This document shows, piece after piece, positions 28,733 to 37,322 of a DNA stretch of 64,000 nucleotides. The first letter of the stretch is position 1; each line of letters opens with the position of its first letter. The notes beneath the pieces were generated by a model. It ran no database searches, had not been told where the DNA came from, and saw nothing but the letters and a program-made list of their open reading frames with translations. Source of the DNA: Agarivorans albus (GTDB lineage: Bacteria > Pseudomonadota > Gammaproteobacteria > Enterobacterales > Celerinatantimonadaceae); NCBI RefSeq assembly GCF_019670105.1, contig NZ_AP023032.1:4031001-4095000 (forward strand), read 5' to 3'. A program made the translations under genes and the position numbers.

Positions 28733-29752
28733 TTAAGCTCGATGCTTGGTATTTAACTCCATAACTTGTACTTTCAGCGAATCCACTTCTTTATTGCCGT
28801 CTACTGAGATCCGCTTTAGTTGGTAAGCGCTCTGCGCATCTAGCTGAGTATTGATGCCATTCATAAAGGAGAATGCCAAACGGTAACCACACTCTTGTGC
28901 AAGCGCTTGGGTTTGCTCAGTAAAACTGTCAGTTCGCCCTACTGGATAGGCAAGCATAGAAACCGCAGTACCCAGTTTGCTCTCGATGAAATCTCGCGAT
29001 TGGGTTAACTCTTCGCGCTGCTGCTCTAATGATAAGTGCGCTAAAATCGGATGGCTGCGTGTATGTGAGCCAATAGTCATTCCACCCTCTGCCATTTCCT
29101 TTAGTTGCTGCCAGTTTGCAAACAAGCTATGTGAGCTGGGCATTGGAGGCGCTTTACACTCTGCTTTTAACATATCTAACTTCTCTTCCATGGAGAAACT
29201 ATGGTCTTCCTTGAAGGCATAAAGCAGTTTACGGATATTCTGAGTTTGGTTTTTGCCACTTAAGTCTACAGCGTGGGACCAGTGTTTTAGTTTTAATGTA
29301 TTAGACTGACAATGCTTAACTAGCCAAGCTACCTCGTCCCACCAGGCAAAAATGCCACCATTGGTGTATTCAGTCACCACAAAAAACACTGCGCTAAGCT
29401 GATGTTTTGTTAACAAAGGAAAGGCATGCTGGTAGCTATCAATATAGCCGTCATCAAATGTGATTAAGGCATAGGGTTTGGTAATTGCTTCACCCGAATC
29501 AAGTAAAGCGATTAACGCGGCTTCATCTAATACTTCAAACTCTTGTTTATAAAACAGCAAATGTTGTTCAAACTGCTCTGCGGTACAGCTAAAAACGTTA
29601 GGGTCAAACTCACTAAAGCGTGCGTCGCCAATTCGATGATAATTAAAAACATAAATGCCGGGCACACGTTGCTGCCAGCGCTTTTGAGAGACGCTACGCT
29701 TACCGAAAAAAAACTGCCTTATCTTGGCTTTATTCAGCATCCGTATGCTCAT
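28733..29752 (-). CDS. Polysaccharide deacetylase (NodB type)
   Basis: A 339-residue protein with the NodB motifs: YALITFDDGYIDSY (metal and catalytic Asp pair) and MTIGSHTRSHPILAHLS (metal-binding His pair), then LAYPVGR. It should remove N-acetyl groups from polymer or lipid-linked sugars. It resembles XrtA-locus deacetylases, but lacks an obvious signal peptide. Its start overlaps the end of the preceding gene by 23 nt, so it is cotranscribed with the run that starts near 37.0 kb. Confidence 0.85.
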   Translation of the reverse strand: MSIRMLNKAKIRQFFFGKRSVSQKRWQQRVPGIYVFNYHRIGDARFSEFDPNVFSCTAEQFEQHLLFYKQEFEVLDEAALIALLDSGEAITKPYALITFDDGYIDSYQHAFPLLTKHQLSAVFFVVTEYTNGGIFAWWDEVAWLVKHCQSNTLKLKHWSHAVDLSGKNQTQNIRKLLYAFKEDHSFSMEEKLDMLKAECKAPPMPSSHSLFANWQQLKEMAEGGMTIGSHTRSHPILAHLSLEQQREELTQSRDFIESKLGTAVSMLAYPVGRTDSFTEQTQALAQECGYRLAFSFMNGINTQLDAQSAYQLKRISVDGNKEVDSLKVQVMELNTKHRA

Positions 29753-30938
29753 CTAAAGTTTTATAATTAGGCGCTTTAACTAGATAGTCTCGATACTGAT
29801 TTGGATTGCCCGACTCTCCAGCTTCGGCAGCTTTAGCCATGTTGTACATCTCACGCGCCGACACATAGTGCAATACGTAGTTTTCACCATCGTTATACTT
29901 GCTTTCCAGGTAACTACACATGTCATCGAAGGGTTTACCTAGCAAAGTGGGCATGTCTGCTTCTTGGGTGCCATGGGTATGGATCTTAATGAAGCGCCAC
30001 TCCGGTCGACCTTCGACATGAATATTTGCCTTAACCCACAAATCAACACGATCTTTAGTCGGCATCATACTGGTGCGAATATCGGAGTTCTCAATTTGCG
30101 GGAAAATGCCTTTTTTACGCGCTTTCCAGTTAAGATCTAACGGGCCATTAATTAGCATTAAATCACCCCACATTTGACCGCCTACTTTGACCATTTTGCC
30201 AGTGTCATGCGACTTCGGCGCATGAGGATCGTCTTTGGCATAATAAATCGCGTTCACCGTTGCGGGTTGGGTAACACTCGGAGCAGACGGGAAGGTATAA
30301 TCAACAAAGCAACCTGTTTCCCGTAGCACAATCAACTCATCATTTACGCCACATAATTTCCCCTCAGGGTGGGAGTTATCTAAGGTCCAGTTTCCGTGAA
30401 TAAACGCGTATTGCAGCTTGCCAGTCTCTTCACTACGTACAAAGGCACCGTGTTTTTCATGCAATAACCCGGTGAAGCCCTCCAAGGTTTTACGTAAATT
30501 ATCACTGGTATCGTCTTCATGGTGTAGGTGAACTTCAATTTCCCCAAAACCACGCGCACAAATATCGGCTACCTTAGCTAAGTGTTCATAGCGATACTCT
30601 TCTTCTGGGTAGAAAAACGAATGTTTTGGATGGCAACCATCTGCATCTTGGTGTTTGCCAGCCACTACCGGGTATTCATTAAACCAGCGGTCCACACGAG
30701 CTCGCTCTTGCTCAAGGCTGATATTTTTGCCCCACTGCGGCTCATAGTGATCTACAAAACAAAACAATACGTGGGTTGGCCCTTCAAATTTTGCCTTAGC
30801 TCTAAACTTTTGTTTTAGGTAATGAGGTAACCATAAATGCATGTGCTTCTTTCGAATAATTAAGGTTACCGCTGCTGCGCCAACTAGCAGCAATACAATT
30901 AAAGCTAAAAAGATTATCACCGTGATGTCCTTTGCCAT
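29730..30938 (-). CDS. Membrane-anchored protein, possible deacetylase-like fold
   Basis: A 402-residue protein with one N-terminal membrane helix (ITVIIFLALIVLLLVGAAAVTLI). The soluble part has metal-ligand-like motifs in NodB-like order: FCFVDHYEP near residue 60, EVHLHHEDD near 137, FIHGNWTLDNSHPEG near 175 and FIKIHTHGTQEAD near 320. This suggests a distant carbohydrate-esterase/deacetylase fold, but I cannot assign a family. It overlaps the neighbouring genes at both ends (23 and 22 nt), so it belongs to the polysaccharide operon. Confidence 0.6.
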   Translation of the reverse strand: MAKDITVIIFLALIVLLLVGAAAVTLIIRKKHMHLWLPHYLKQKFRAKAKFEGPTHVLFCFVDHYEPQWGKNISLEQERARVDRWFNEYPVVAGKHQDADGCHPKHSFFYPEEEYRYEHLAKVADICARGFGEIEVHLHHEDDTSDNLRKTLEGFTGLLHEKHGAFVRSEETGKLQYAFIHGNWTLDNSHPEGKLCGVNDELIVLRETGCFVDYTFPSAPSVTQPATVNAIYYAKDDPHAPKSHDTGKMVKVGGQMWGDLMLINGPLDLNWKARKKGIFPQIENSDIRTSMMPTKDRVDLWVKANIHVEGRPEWRFIKIHTHGTQEADMPTLLGKPFDDMCSYLESKYNDGENYVLHYVSAREMYNMAKAAEAGESGNPNQYRDYLVKAPNYKTLDEHTDAE

Positions 30939-32089
30939 GTGCCTTGCACATTTTTAAACAAGAATGAGTAGAAGCCTTTTAATAAAGCCATATTCATAGA
31001 TACAAAAAAAGTTAGAAATGCAATGCTGCCAGGTACACTTTTGCCGCGCTTACTACGACTGTTCCCCCAAGCTGCCACCAAGTAGCCGGCCAATTGAACG
31101 GCCAACAAGCTGGCATACAAAGGCTTAGCCACCAGCATTAGGTTACACAGTAAGGCAATCAGCATTAAATGCGGGGTAAACCAGCGCAACACTTTATGGC
31201 TAAGGTAAGCAAAAAAGCGTGCACCTTGCAGTGGGTTTAGTGCCCATAAACAACGAGTAAAAGCTTGGTAATTACCGGTACCTATGCGAATTCGACGTTT
31301 TTCTTCATCGTGTAGAGAAGGCGCTACTTCTTCAAACGCTACTGCGTTTGGTTCATACAACACCTTTTTCCCCGCCTTAGACACGTTCATCACAATCATG
31401 AAATCATCAACAATGGTGTTGGCAGGTAGCGCCTGATATAAGGGTTTAGCAATAGCGTAAATAGCGCCATTAGCTCCGAGTAGAGCACCTAAACGCGACT
31501 CATGAAATTTGAGCATTTGCTCGTAACGCCAGTAGATGCCGTCTTTGTTATCAGCTGATTCAGAATCAACTAAATGCAGTTCCCCACAAACAGCCCCAAT
31601 GTCGTCACTATCAAAGTGCCTAACTAGGTTTTCGATAGCGTCCACTTCAAAATGGGTGTTGGCATCAGACATGACTAAAATAGGGTCTTCGGCCAATTCC
31701 ACCAAGTCATTAAGTACGTTTATTTTGCCGCGATTTTGCTCAAAGATATGGGCTTTAAAATTGCTCGCCTCCACCGCTTGTAAAATTTCTGCAGATTTAT
31801 CCGTGCTGCCATCAGAGCCAATATGAATGGTAAGTTTGTCTTTGGGGTAACTAAGTTGCAGTAAATTGTCTACCCGCTGCTGCAAACAGCTCTCTTCATT
31901 ATAAGCGGCAATAATAATTGAAACAGACGGCCACTCTTTAGCTTCTAGTGAACGACGTTCTCGGCGACGCCAGAGATAACGGGTATCACGAACCGCTTGT
32001 TTAATACCGCTAATCATTAGCAGTACAACTGGATAAGCAGCATAACTGTAGCCAATTAAACCCACTGCCAACCAAAATAACAATTCCAT
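30917..32089 (-). CDS. Glycosyltransferase family 2, membrane type
   Basis: A 390-residue transferase. An N-terminal helix is followed by the GT2 catalytic domain: VSIIIAAYNEES, IHIGSDGSTDKS, VMSDANTHFEVDAIE (DxD-like) and DDFMIVMNV, then two or three C-terminal membrane helices. This resembles processive or lipid-linked GT2 enzymes at the inner membrane. It probably adds a sugar to the growing repeat unit; donor and acceptor are unknown. It abuts the acetyltransferase gene upstream and overlaps the next gene by 22 nt. Confidence 0.87.
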   Translation of the reverse strand: MELLFWLAVGLIGYSYAAYPVVLLMISGIKQAVRDTRYLWRRRERRSLEAKEWPSVSIIIAAYNEESCLQQRVDNLLQLSYPKDKLTIHIGSDGSTDKSAEILQAVEASNFKAHIFEQNRGKINVLNDLVELAEDPILVMSDANTHFEVDAIENLVRHFDSDDIGAVCGELHLVDSESADNKDGIYWRYEQMLKFHESRLGALLGANGAIYAIAKPLYQALPANTIVDDFMIVMNVSKAGKKVLYEPNAVAFEEVAPSLHDEEKRRIRIGTGNYQAFTRCLWALNPLQGARFFAYLSHKVLRWFTPHLMLIALLCNLMLVAKPLYASLLAVQLAGYLVAAWGNSRSKRGKSVPGSIAFLTFFVSMNMALLKGFYSFLFKNVQGTWQRTSR

Positions 32090-32617
32090 TTACTGCTCCA
32101 TCTCGGCTGACTTTCGGCGATATGCTTTAGCGGGAATACCTAACATGGTTGCGCCTTCTTCTGCAGATTTAGTTAACACAGCATTAGCGCCAACTTTTAC
32201 CTGGTCAGCAACATCTAAGTCACCAATAATTTTGGCGCCAGCACCGACAAATAGCTCAGAGCCTAAACGCGGTGATTTGCCCTTTTCATCTCCAATCACC
32301 ACACCACTTTCTAAAGTAATGTTACTACCGCCCTTTACCTTAGAATTAATCACAATGCCTACAGGGTGCATAATCACAAAACCTGGGCCAAATTCCGCAC
32401 CAGAACCAATCACGCAACCATTCATAAACTTATTCAACCATTGGAAGAAATAGGCAAGCAAGCCCAAGTTATGATTGGCACACCACCGCATCCAGCGATA
32501 GATAATATTGGCGCTAGAACCATCTGCCATAACTATCCTCAACATGCTTACAGACGCGCCATCTAATCTGAAAATTTCTTGCTTACGACGAAAATCAGCT
32601 TTGATATTTTCCATCAT
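32090..32617 (-). CDS. Hexapeptide-repeat acetyltransferase (CysE/WcaB-like)
   Basis: A 175-residue left-handed beta-helix acyltransferase. Hexapeptide repeats run from GSGAEFGPGFVIMHPVGIVI to the ALTKSAEEGATMLGIPAK end, with the His of the MHPVGIV segment at the expected catalytic place. The layout resembles serine acetyltransferase, but its location inside a polysaccharide operon makes sugar O-acetylation, as by WcaB, more likely than cysteine synthesis. The start overlaps the preceding glycosyltransferase by 4 nt. Confidence 0.82.
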   Translation of the reverse strand: MMENIKADFRRKQEIFRLDGASVSMLRIVMADGSSANIIYRWMRWCANHNLGLLAYFFQWLNKFMNGCVIGSGAEFGPGFVIMHPVGIVINSKVKGGSNITLESGVVIGDEKGKSPRLGSELFVGAGAKIIGDLDVADQVKVGANAVLTKSAEEGATMLGIPAKAYRRKSAEMEQ

Positions 32618-33795
32618 TTCACCAAGGTTAATAGTTGTTCAGCATTATGACGCCACTGCCTTTCACGCTCGATATAAGCTCTAGCTTGCAGACCAACTTG
32701 CTGCTGCTGTTCCACTTGAGAAGAAAGGCTGAGCACCTTTTCTACGCAAGAATCACGGTCGTTTGCTTTAAACAACCAACTGGTTTCGCCGTCGGCTACA
32801 ACTTCAGCAATAGGCGTAAAGTCAGGAGCAACCATACCTTTGCCCATAGCCATAAACTCAAACAGTTTCATCGGTGAGCCATAGTCATTTGAATCCGGCA
32901 AAATGCCAAAGTCCATGGCAGATAAATAGGTCGGCACTTGGTCATGGGCGACTCTGCCGGGCATAATAATTTGCTTCTCTGCCCCTGCATCAGCAATGCG
33001 TTGTTTAATACTTTGATAACAAACGCCATCGCCTACCAACAATAAAACAATGTTGGGATAATCTTTTAGGCGCTCAGCGATCAAATCAACAAACCAGTCG
33101 ATACCGTGCCAATGTACAAAAGCACCAACGTAGCCAACGACAACTTTATCTTCTACCTCTAGCTTTTGGCGTAAGGCTAAAGCAGCAGCATCATCGATAA
33201 TAAACTGATCTAAATCTGCAGCATTTGGCGAAATCACTGAGGGAGCAATATTTGGGTAAGCATCTTGAGCAACTTGTTGAAAGCGACTAGAAATAAACAC
33301 TAAACCAGTAGCGTTACTAAAAATCCACTTCTCAATTGAGCGAGCAAAACGTTGAAAAAATAGTTCACGTACACGATGCACTAAACAGGAGTCATTAATT
33401 TCCAACACAATCGGGATGTTATGGCGCTTTGCCCACCACACACTAGCAAACATGAACAATGAATAGCGCTCATAAACAAATTCTATTTGCTGCTCTTTAA
33501 CCGCTTTACGTAAGCGCCACCAAGCCAACACATTAAAAGCCAGCTCAAACAGTTCAAACACAAATTCTGGGGTATGTTTGGTTAACTCAGCCAGGCGAGA
33601 AAATAAGCTCTTTTTAGCAGGCGGTTTAGCCGCTTGCTGCTGTTTCGGCGCTGCCAGCTCTTCTTCCGGATCAGCACCAGGCAGAGATAAAATGCTTACC
33701 TTGTGGCCTAGTTCACGCAGGCCTTTAACCACACCACGAATATGTACACCTTCGGCCCCTCGGCCACGTGTTCGGTGGTGGAACAAAATGTTCAT
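32614..33795 (-). CDS. Glycosyltransferase family 4
   Basis: A 393-residue GT-B enzyme. The N-terminal acceptor domain starts NILFHHRTRGRGAEGVHIRG, and the C-terminal nucleotide-sugar domain has VVGYVGAFVHWHGIDW, VLLLVGDG and MKLFEFMAMGKGMVAPD (the E-x7-E region of GT4). It probably adds one sugar to the lipid-linked unit in the cytoplasm. It lies between the deacetylase (5 nt upstream) and the acetyltransferase (4-nt overlap) in one operon. Confidence 0.87.
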   Translation of the reverse strand: MNILFHHRTRGRGAEGVHIRGVVKGLRELGHKVSILSLPGADPEEELAAPKQQQAAKPPAKKSLFSRLAELTKHTPEFVFELFELAFNVLAWWRLRKAVKEQQIEFVYERYSLFMFASVWWAKRHNIPIVLEINDSCLVHRVRELFFQRFARSIEKWIFSNATGLVFISSRFQQVAQDAYPNIAPSVISPNAADLDQFIIDDAAALALRQKLEVEDKVVVGYVGAFVHWHGIDWFVDLIAERLKDYPNIVLLLVGDGVCYQSIKQRIADAGAEKQIIMPGRVAHDQVPTYLSAMDFGILPDSNDYGSPMKLFEFMAMGKGMVAPDFTPIAEVVADGETSWLFKANDRDSCVEKVLSLSSQVEQQQQVGLQARAYIERERQWRHNAEQLLTLVK

Positions 33796-33800
33796 TTAAC

Positions 33801-34433
33801 TCAGCTCTCCAATGCTTTAAGTTCAAAACCTTGCGCTTGCCACTTAGGGATTAATTCCGCTAGAGCGTCAATGCAAAGGTTGTTGTCATCATGAAATAAA
33901 ATAATATCGCCTGCGCTTACTGGTTGCTCGTTAAAGCGTTTTATTAGTGTTGCACTAGGCTCTTTTTTGTAATCTAAGGAGTCGCGGCTCCAATGCACTG
34001 CTGTAATCCCACGCCGAATCAAATAAACCAGTAAAGAACTGCTCCAACGTCCTTGCGGGGAGCGGAATAAGCGACACGGTTGCTGAGTAAGGTTTTGAAT
34101 AGCGTTGTTGGTCTGTTCTATCTGCAACTTGCGCTCAGCGGCACTGATATGATCAAAGCGGGGATGATTGTAAGAATGGTTGGCAAGGCTATGACCTTGC
34201 TCAGCAATTTGGCGTGTGAGCTCAGGAAATTTTTCTGCTCGCGCCCCTAATACAAAGAAAGTTGCTTTAGCTTGATGCTTAGCAAGCAGCGCCAATAAAG
34301 CTGTGGTGTACTCTGGATAAGGTCCATCATCAAAGGTTAAATAAAGCGCAGCCTCGCGCGGGCTTCTTTTAATCAGAAACCAACTATCAGGCAGAACTTT
34401 ACTACGTATAAGATATTTGATCTTATTCAACAT
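33801..34433 (-). CDS. Polysaccharide deacetylase (small NodB type)
   Basis: A 210-residue NodB-domain protein. Motifs in order: YLTFDDGPYPEYT, SLANHSYNHPRFDHIS, FRSPQGRWS and DIILFHDD. All five NodB motifs appear present, so it should be an active metal-dependent deacetylase. There is no clear signal peptide. It is the second deacetylase of the locus and begins the tight run 33801 to 30917, 97 nt after the upstream glycosyltransferase gene. Confidence 0.88.
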   Translation of the reverse strand: MLNKIKYLIRSKVLPDSWFLIKRSPREAALYLTFDDGPYPEYTTALLALLAKHQAKATFFVLGARAEKFPELTRQIAEQGHSLANHSYNHPRFDHISAAERKLQIEQTNNAIQNLTQQPCRLFRSPQGRWSSSLLVYLIRRGITAVHWSRDSLDYKKEPSATLIKRFNEQPVSAGDIILFHDDNNLCIDALAELIPKWQAQGFELKALES

Positions 34434-34530
34434 TAACTACAAATCCATTTGTGCCAATACTAAGAGCTTAAGCAAGCTTGTTAGTGTAACAAAATACCTG
34501 CTTAGCCCCAGCAAATTATTAACTTATCTT

Positions 34531-35658
34531 TTAAACTTCACCATTTTTCAACATTGCGAGAAATTGTTGTTGATTAAGCGACCAAGAAAACTGACTAGCA
34601 TGCAGCTTAATCGCCTGTTTATCCCACTGTTTATCCAGTATCAGCTCTAGCCCCTCTGCCACCGCCGTCGAACTCTTCGGCGGAATAAGCACGCCACAAC
34701 AGCGAGTATCCATCACCTCGGGAATGCCCCCAACCTCAGTAGCTAATACCGGTGTGCCAGCCGCCATCGCTTCCAATACAACATTAGGCACCCCCTCTGC
34801 GTAGCTGGGCAAGGCGAGAAGTTCAGCATTGCCTATCCAAGCTGGTAGATCGGCGTGCGCAACAGAGCCCAAAAATGTCACTCGCTCCGTTAAGCCATCA
34901 GCTTGCGCTTGTTGCTCAATGATCGCTCGTTTGGCACCAGTACCAGCATAAACCAGGTTTAATGCCGGCTGTTTAGTGGCAATCTTAGCAAAGCCCTCAT
35001 AGAGCTCTACAACGCCTTTGTCTGGCTTTAGGTTCCCTACATATAAGATGTAGTCTTGTGCTATTGGTTTGTCACTTTCACCACCAAATTTTTGATGATT
35101 GACGCCATTGTAGATAACAGAAACCTTAGATTGCTCTATTCCTAGTCGCTGCATTTCTTTAGCTAAAGCTTTCGATACAGACAAGATACCCAGTGCACTT
35201 TGACTGGCATTTTTTATTTGTTTTGCACGTGCGGGATCTTTTGCTAATTGGTTAATATCACTGCCATGTACCTTAAAGAAAAAGCGCGCTTTAAACAGTT
35301 TAGCTATCCAACTAGTTGCAACTGCTTCTGGGAAAGCCCAACTTGCCATTAAGATTTTGACTTGCTTGCGCTTTAACCACAATCCAGAATGCAATAGCAA
35401 AGACAAAAACATCATCACGCTATAAAAACGACGCCCCACTTTTGGCGTGTAAAAATACGGAGCGTAACGTAACTCTTCTGATTGTGTAATCTGCTTACGA
35501 TGTTTAAACCATTCAGGAAAGGCTACCGGAACTAACAGGCTTAACTGATACTCAGACTTTAACAATTCAAATTGCTGGTGATTAAACTTAGCGCGATTAG
35601 GTTCCCAAGGGAGAGGGTATAAATTGGTGATAATCACCATTGCTGGCTTAGACTTCAC
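34531..35658 (-). CDS. Glycosyltransferase family 4
   Basis: A 375-residue GT-B enzyme. The N-terminus reads MVIITNLYPLPWEPNRAKF. The donor domain has ILYVGNLKPDKGVVELYEGF, LVYAGTGAKRAII and ELLALPSYAEGVPNVVLEAMAAGTPV when read across residues about 283-309, the GT4 signature. It probably adds a hexose to the repeat unit. Its start overlaps the end of the adenylate-forming gene by 11 nt. Downstream there are 97 non-coding nt before the deacetylase. Confidence 0.9.
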   Translation of the reverse strand: MKSKPAMVIITNLYPLPWEPNRAKFNHQQFELLKSEYQLSLLVPVAFPEWFKHRKQITQSEELRYAPYFYTPKVGRRFYSVMMFLSLLLHSGLWLKRKQVKILMASWAFPEAVATSWIAKLFKARFFFKVHGSDINQLAKDPARAKQIKNASQSALGILSVSKALAKEMQRLGIEQSKVSVIYNGVNHQKFGGESDKPIAQDYILYVGNLKPDKGVVELYEGFAKIATKQPALNLVYAGTGAKRAIIEQQAQADGLTERVTFLGSVAHADLPAWIGNAELLALPSYAEGVPNVVLEAMAAGTPVLATEVGGIPEVMDTRCCGVLIPPKSSTAVAEGLELILDKQWDKQAIKLHASQFSWSLNQQQFLAMLKNGEV

Positions 35659-36994
35659 AAATAGTTACCCTGTGTTTGCCGCTGGCTGTTAACGGAATAT
35701 CATCCACTAACTCAAAATTAAGCATCAGTTCACCATTGCTATACTTGTTTATTTCATCACTAATGGCGGTTTTATCTGCTTCACTAAATTGCTCATTAGC
35801 TACAATTTTTAGAGTAACTTGTTCAAGTTGCTGTTGAACAACTTGAAAGCGCGAAATGCCGACAAACTCTTTAAATAAATGTGGGAACAACTCGCCAGGA
35901 ATACTGCCACCCGACGGCGTTTTTATAATGTCTAGCTTACGCCCATCAATGCTAGACATAATTGGCAAAGGGTTTCCACAACTGCAGGCCTGATGGTTAA
36001 TCGTTGCGCGATCGCCATTTACATAACGAATCAAAGGCATCCCATAGTTATAGAGATCGGTAACCAAGAGGTCACCGCTGGTCTCTGTTACCACCTGTCC
36101 TTGGCTATCGATTGTTTCTATCACTAAGTGGTCGATGTTCATGTGCAAATTACGTTGTTCTTGGCAATCTGCCGCCATCAACATAAATTCTCGACAACCA
36201 AAAGTGTTGTACACTGGCGTTTTAAAAGCTTTCTCTATCTCTTCTCGTTGAAAGTCATGTAAAGGTTCAGCCCCTGTTAAAATAGTGCTGGGGCGCCACA
36301 CTTTTATTCCTTGGTCGTTAATATAACGAGCCAGCTCATAAAGCGGGTTTACGTAAGACACCATAGCTGTTGGTCTATAGTCATTAATATCATCAACATA
36401 CTCTTGTTTGTTATCTTGAGTCATAGCAAAAGAATTGAGCATTTTTCGATTATAAAAGCTGTGGTAAAGCGCATTTTTAATGGTTTTAAAGCGCGATGGC
36501 TGGCCTAAATCGGCTCCCCATAAGTACAAGGTTTTTTGGCCTAATCCTGCGCCTAGCCAGCCATAACCTCGCCACATAACAGCTTCTCGGCGAGTATTAC
36601 TGTTGAGGTCCAGCTCAAAGTGGAAAGGCTGTCCGGTAGAGCCACCGGTGGACTTACGGATATTGTTTGGATGTTTGCTCGAAACAAACTCAGCGTAGTG
36701 CTGCTTAATATCGTTTTTGGTGACTATCGGCAAAGCCTCGAAGTCACGCATGTTGCTAATATCACGCGGATCTTTAATGCCTGCTTCAGCCCAAACCCGA
36801 GGATAATACTGAGTATTGTGGTAAGCATGCTGCAGCAGTTTTTGTAGCTCTTGCCATTGATGAGCTAACAACTGCTCTTTAGTCCATGAAAGGCGTTGCT
36901 CATAAGCACCTAAGTGCTTTAACAAGTCTTTGCCTTTAATCGCCTCGTAGGCGGGCATTAAGCAGCTTCGTAAAAAAGATGGGTAAATGGCCAT
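35648..36994 (-). CDS. Adenylate-forming enzyme (PaaK/CapK family)
   Basis: A 448-residue protein of the phenylacetate-CoA ligase/CapK group, common in capsule and XrtA loci. The ATP-binding loop reads RKSTGGSTGQPFHF, later motifs are TGAEPLHDFQREEIEKAF and YNTFGCREF, and LVTDLYNYGMPLIRYVNGD marks the adenylation domain. It probably activates a carboxylate for transfer to the polymer; the substrate is unknown. A CGNPLP segment may help bind metal. I start it at the ATG 36994 because GGAAG lies upstream; a TTG 39 nt earlier is also in frame. Confidence 0.83.
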   Translation of the reverse strand: MAIYPSFLRSCLMPAYEAIKGKDLLKHLGAYEQRLSWTKEQLLAHQWQELQKLLQHAYHNTQYYPRVWAEAGIKDPRDISNMRDFEALPIVTKNDIKQHYAEFVSSKHPNNIRKSTGGSTGQPFHFELDLNSNTRREAVMWRGYGWLGAGLGQKTLYLWGADLGQPSRFKTIKNALYHSFYNRKMLNSFAMTQDNKQEYVDDINDYRPTAMVSYVNPLYELARYINDQGIKVWRPSTILTGAEPLHDFQREEIEKAFKTPVYNTFGCREFMLMAADCQEQRNLHMNIDHLVIETIDSQGQVVTETSGDLLVTDLYNYGMPLIRYVNGDRATINHQACSCGNPLPIMSSIDGRKLDIIKTPSGGSIPGELFPHLFKEFVGISRFQVVQQQLEQVTLKIVANEQFSEADKTAISDEINKYSNGELMLNFELVDDIPLTASGKHRVTICEV

Positions 36995-37322
36995 CGTTGA
37001 CTTCCATATCCGTATGATAACTAATGTGTACAAGGCTCAAAGTATTGAACAGGCAAGTTGCTTACTCGCTTTTCTCAAGCGCTGTTATTAACTAGGTTCA
37101 ATGAAACACCTTTGCTACTTACCCTAACATTTAAGTAAACAACAAACATCTACTACTGGGTTAGCGAGGTCTTCCATTAATCGAGCAATTCCTTTTACTT
37201 AGGCATTATAGTAACGCTAAACAGGCGTGAATTTAAACGCCAAGATTACTACTAATTTGTTGTTTTATACGTTAGCCTAATCAGCATTGAGCTTGATGAT
37301 GTAGTGTTAAGGAAAACGCGAT
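36995..37322. other. Divergent intergenic region
   Basis: A gap of 328 nt between two divergent polysaccharide genes. It must hold promoters for both directions, but I see no convincing -24/-12 or strong -35/-10 pair, no hairpin and no small gene. AAGGAAA lies 8 nt before the plus-strand gene at 37323. Confidence 0.5.

Noticed and set aside
32090..32617. Serine acetyltransferase (CysE) for cysteine synthesis
   Set aside because: Hexapeptide repeats fit, but the gene is short and embedded by overlap in a polysaccharide operon, so a sugar O-acetyltransferase is more likely.
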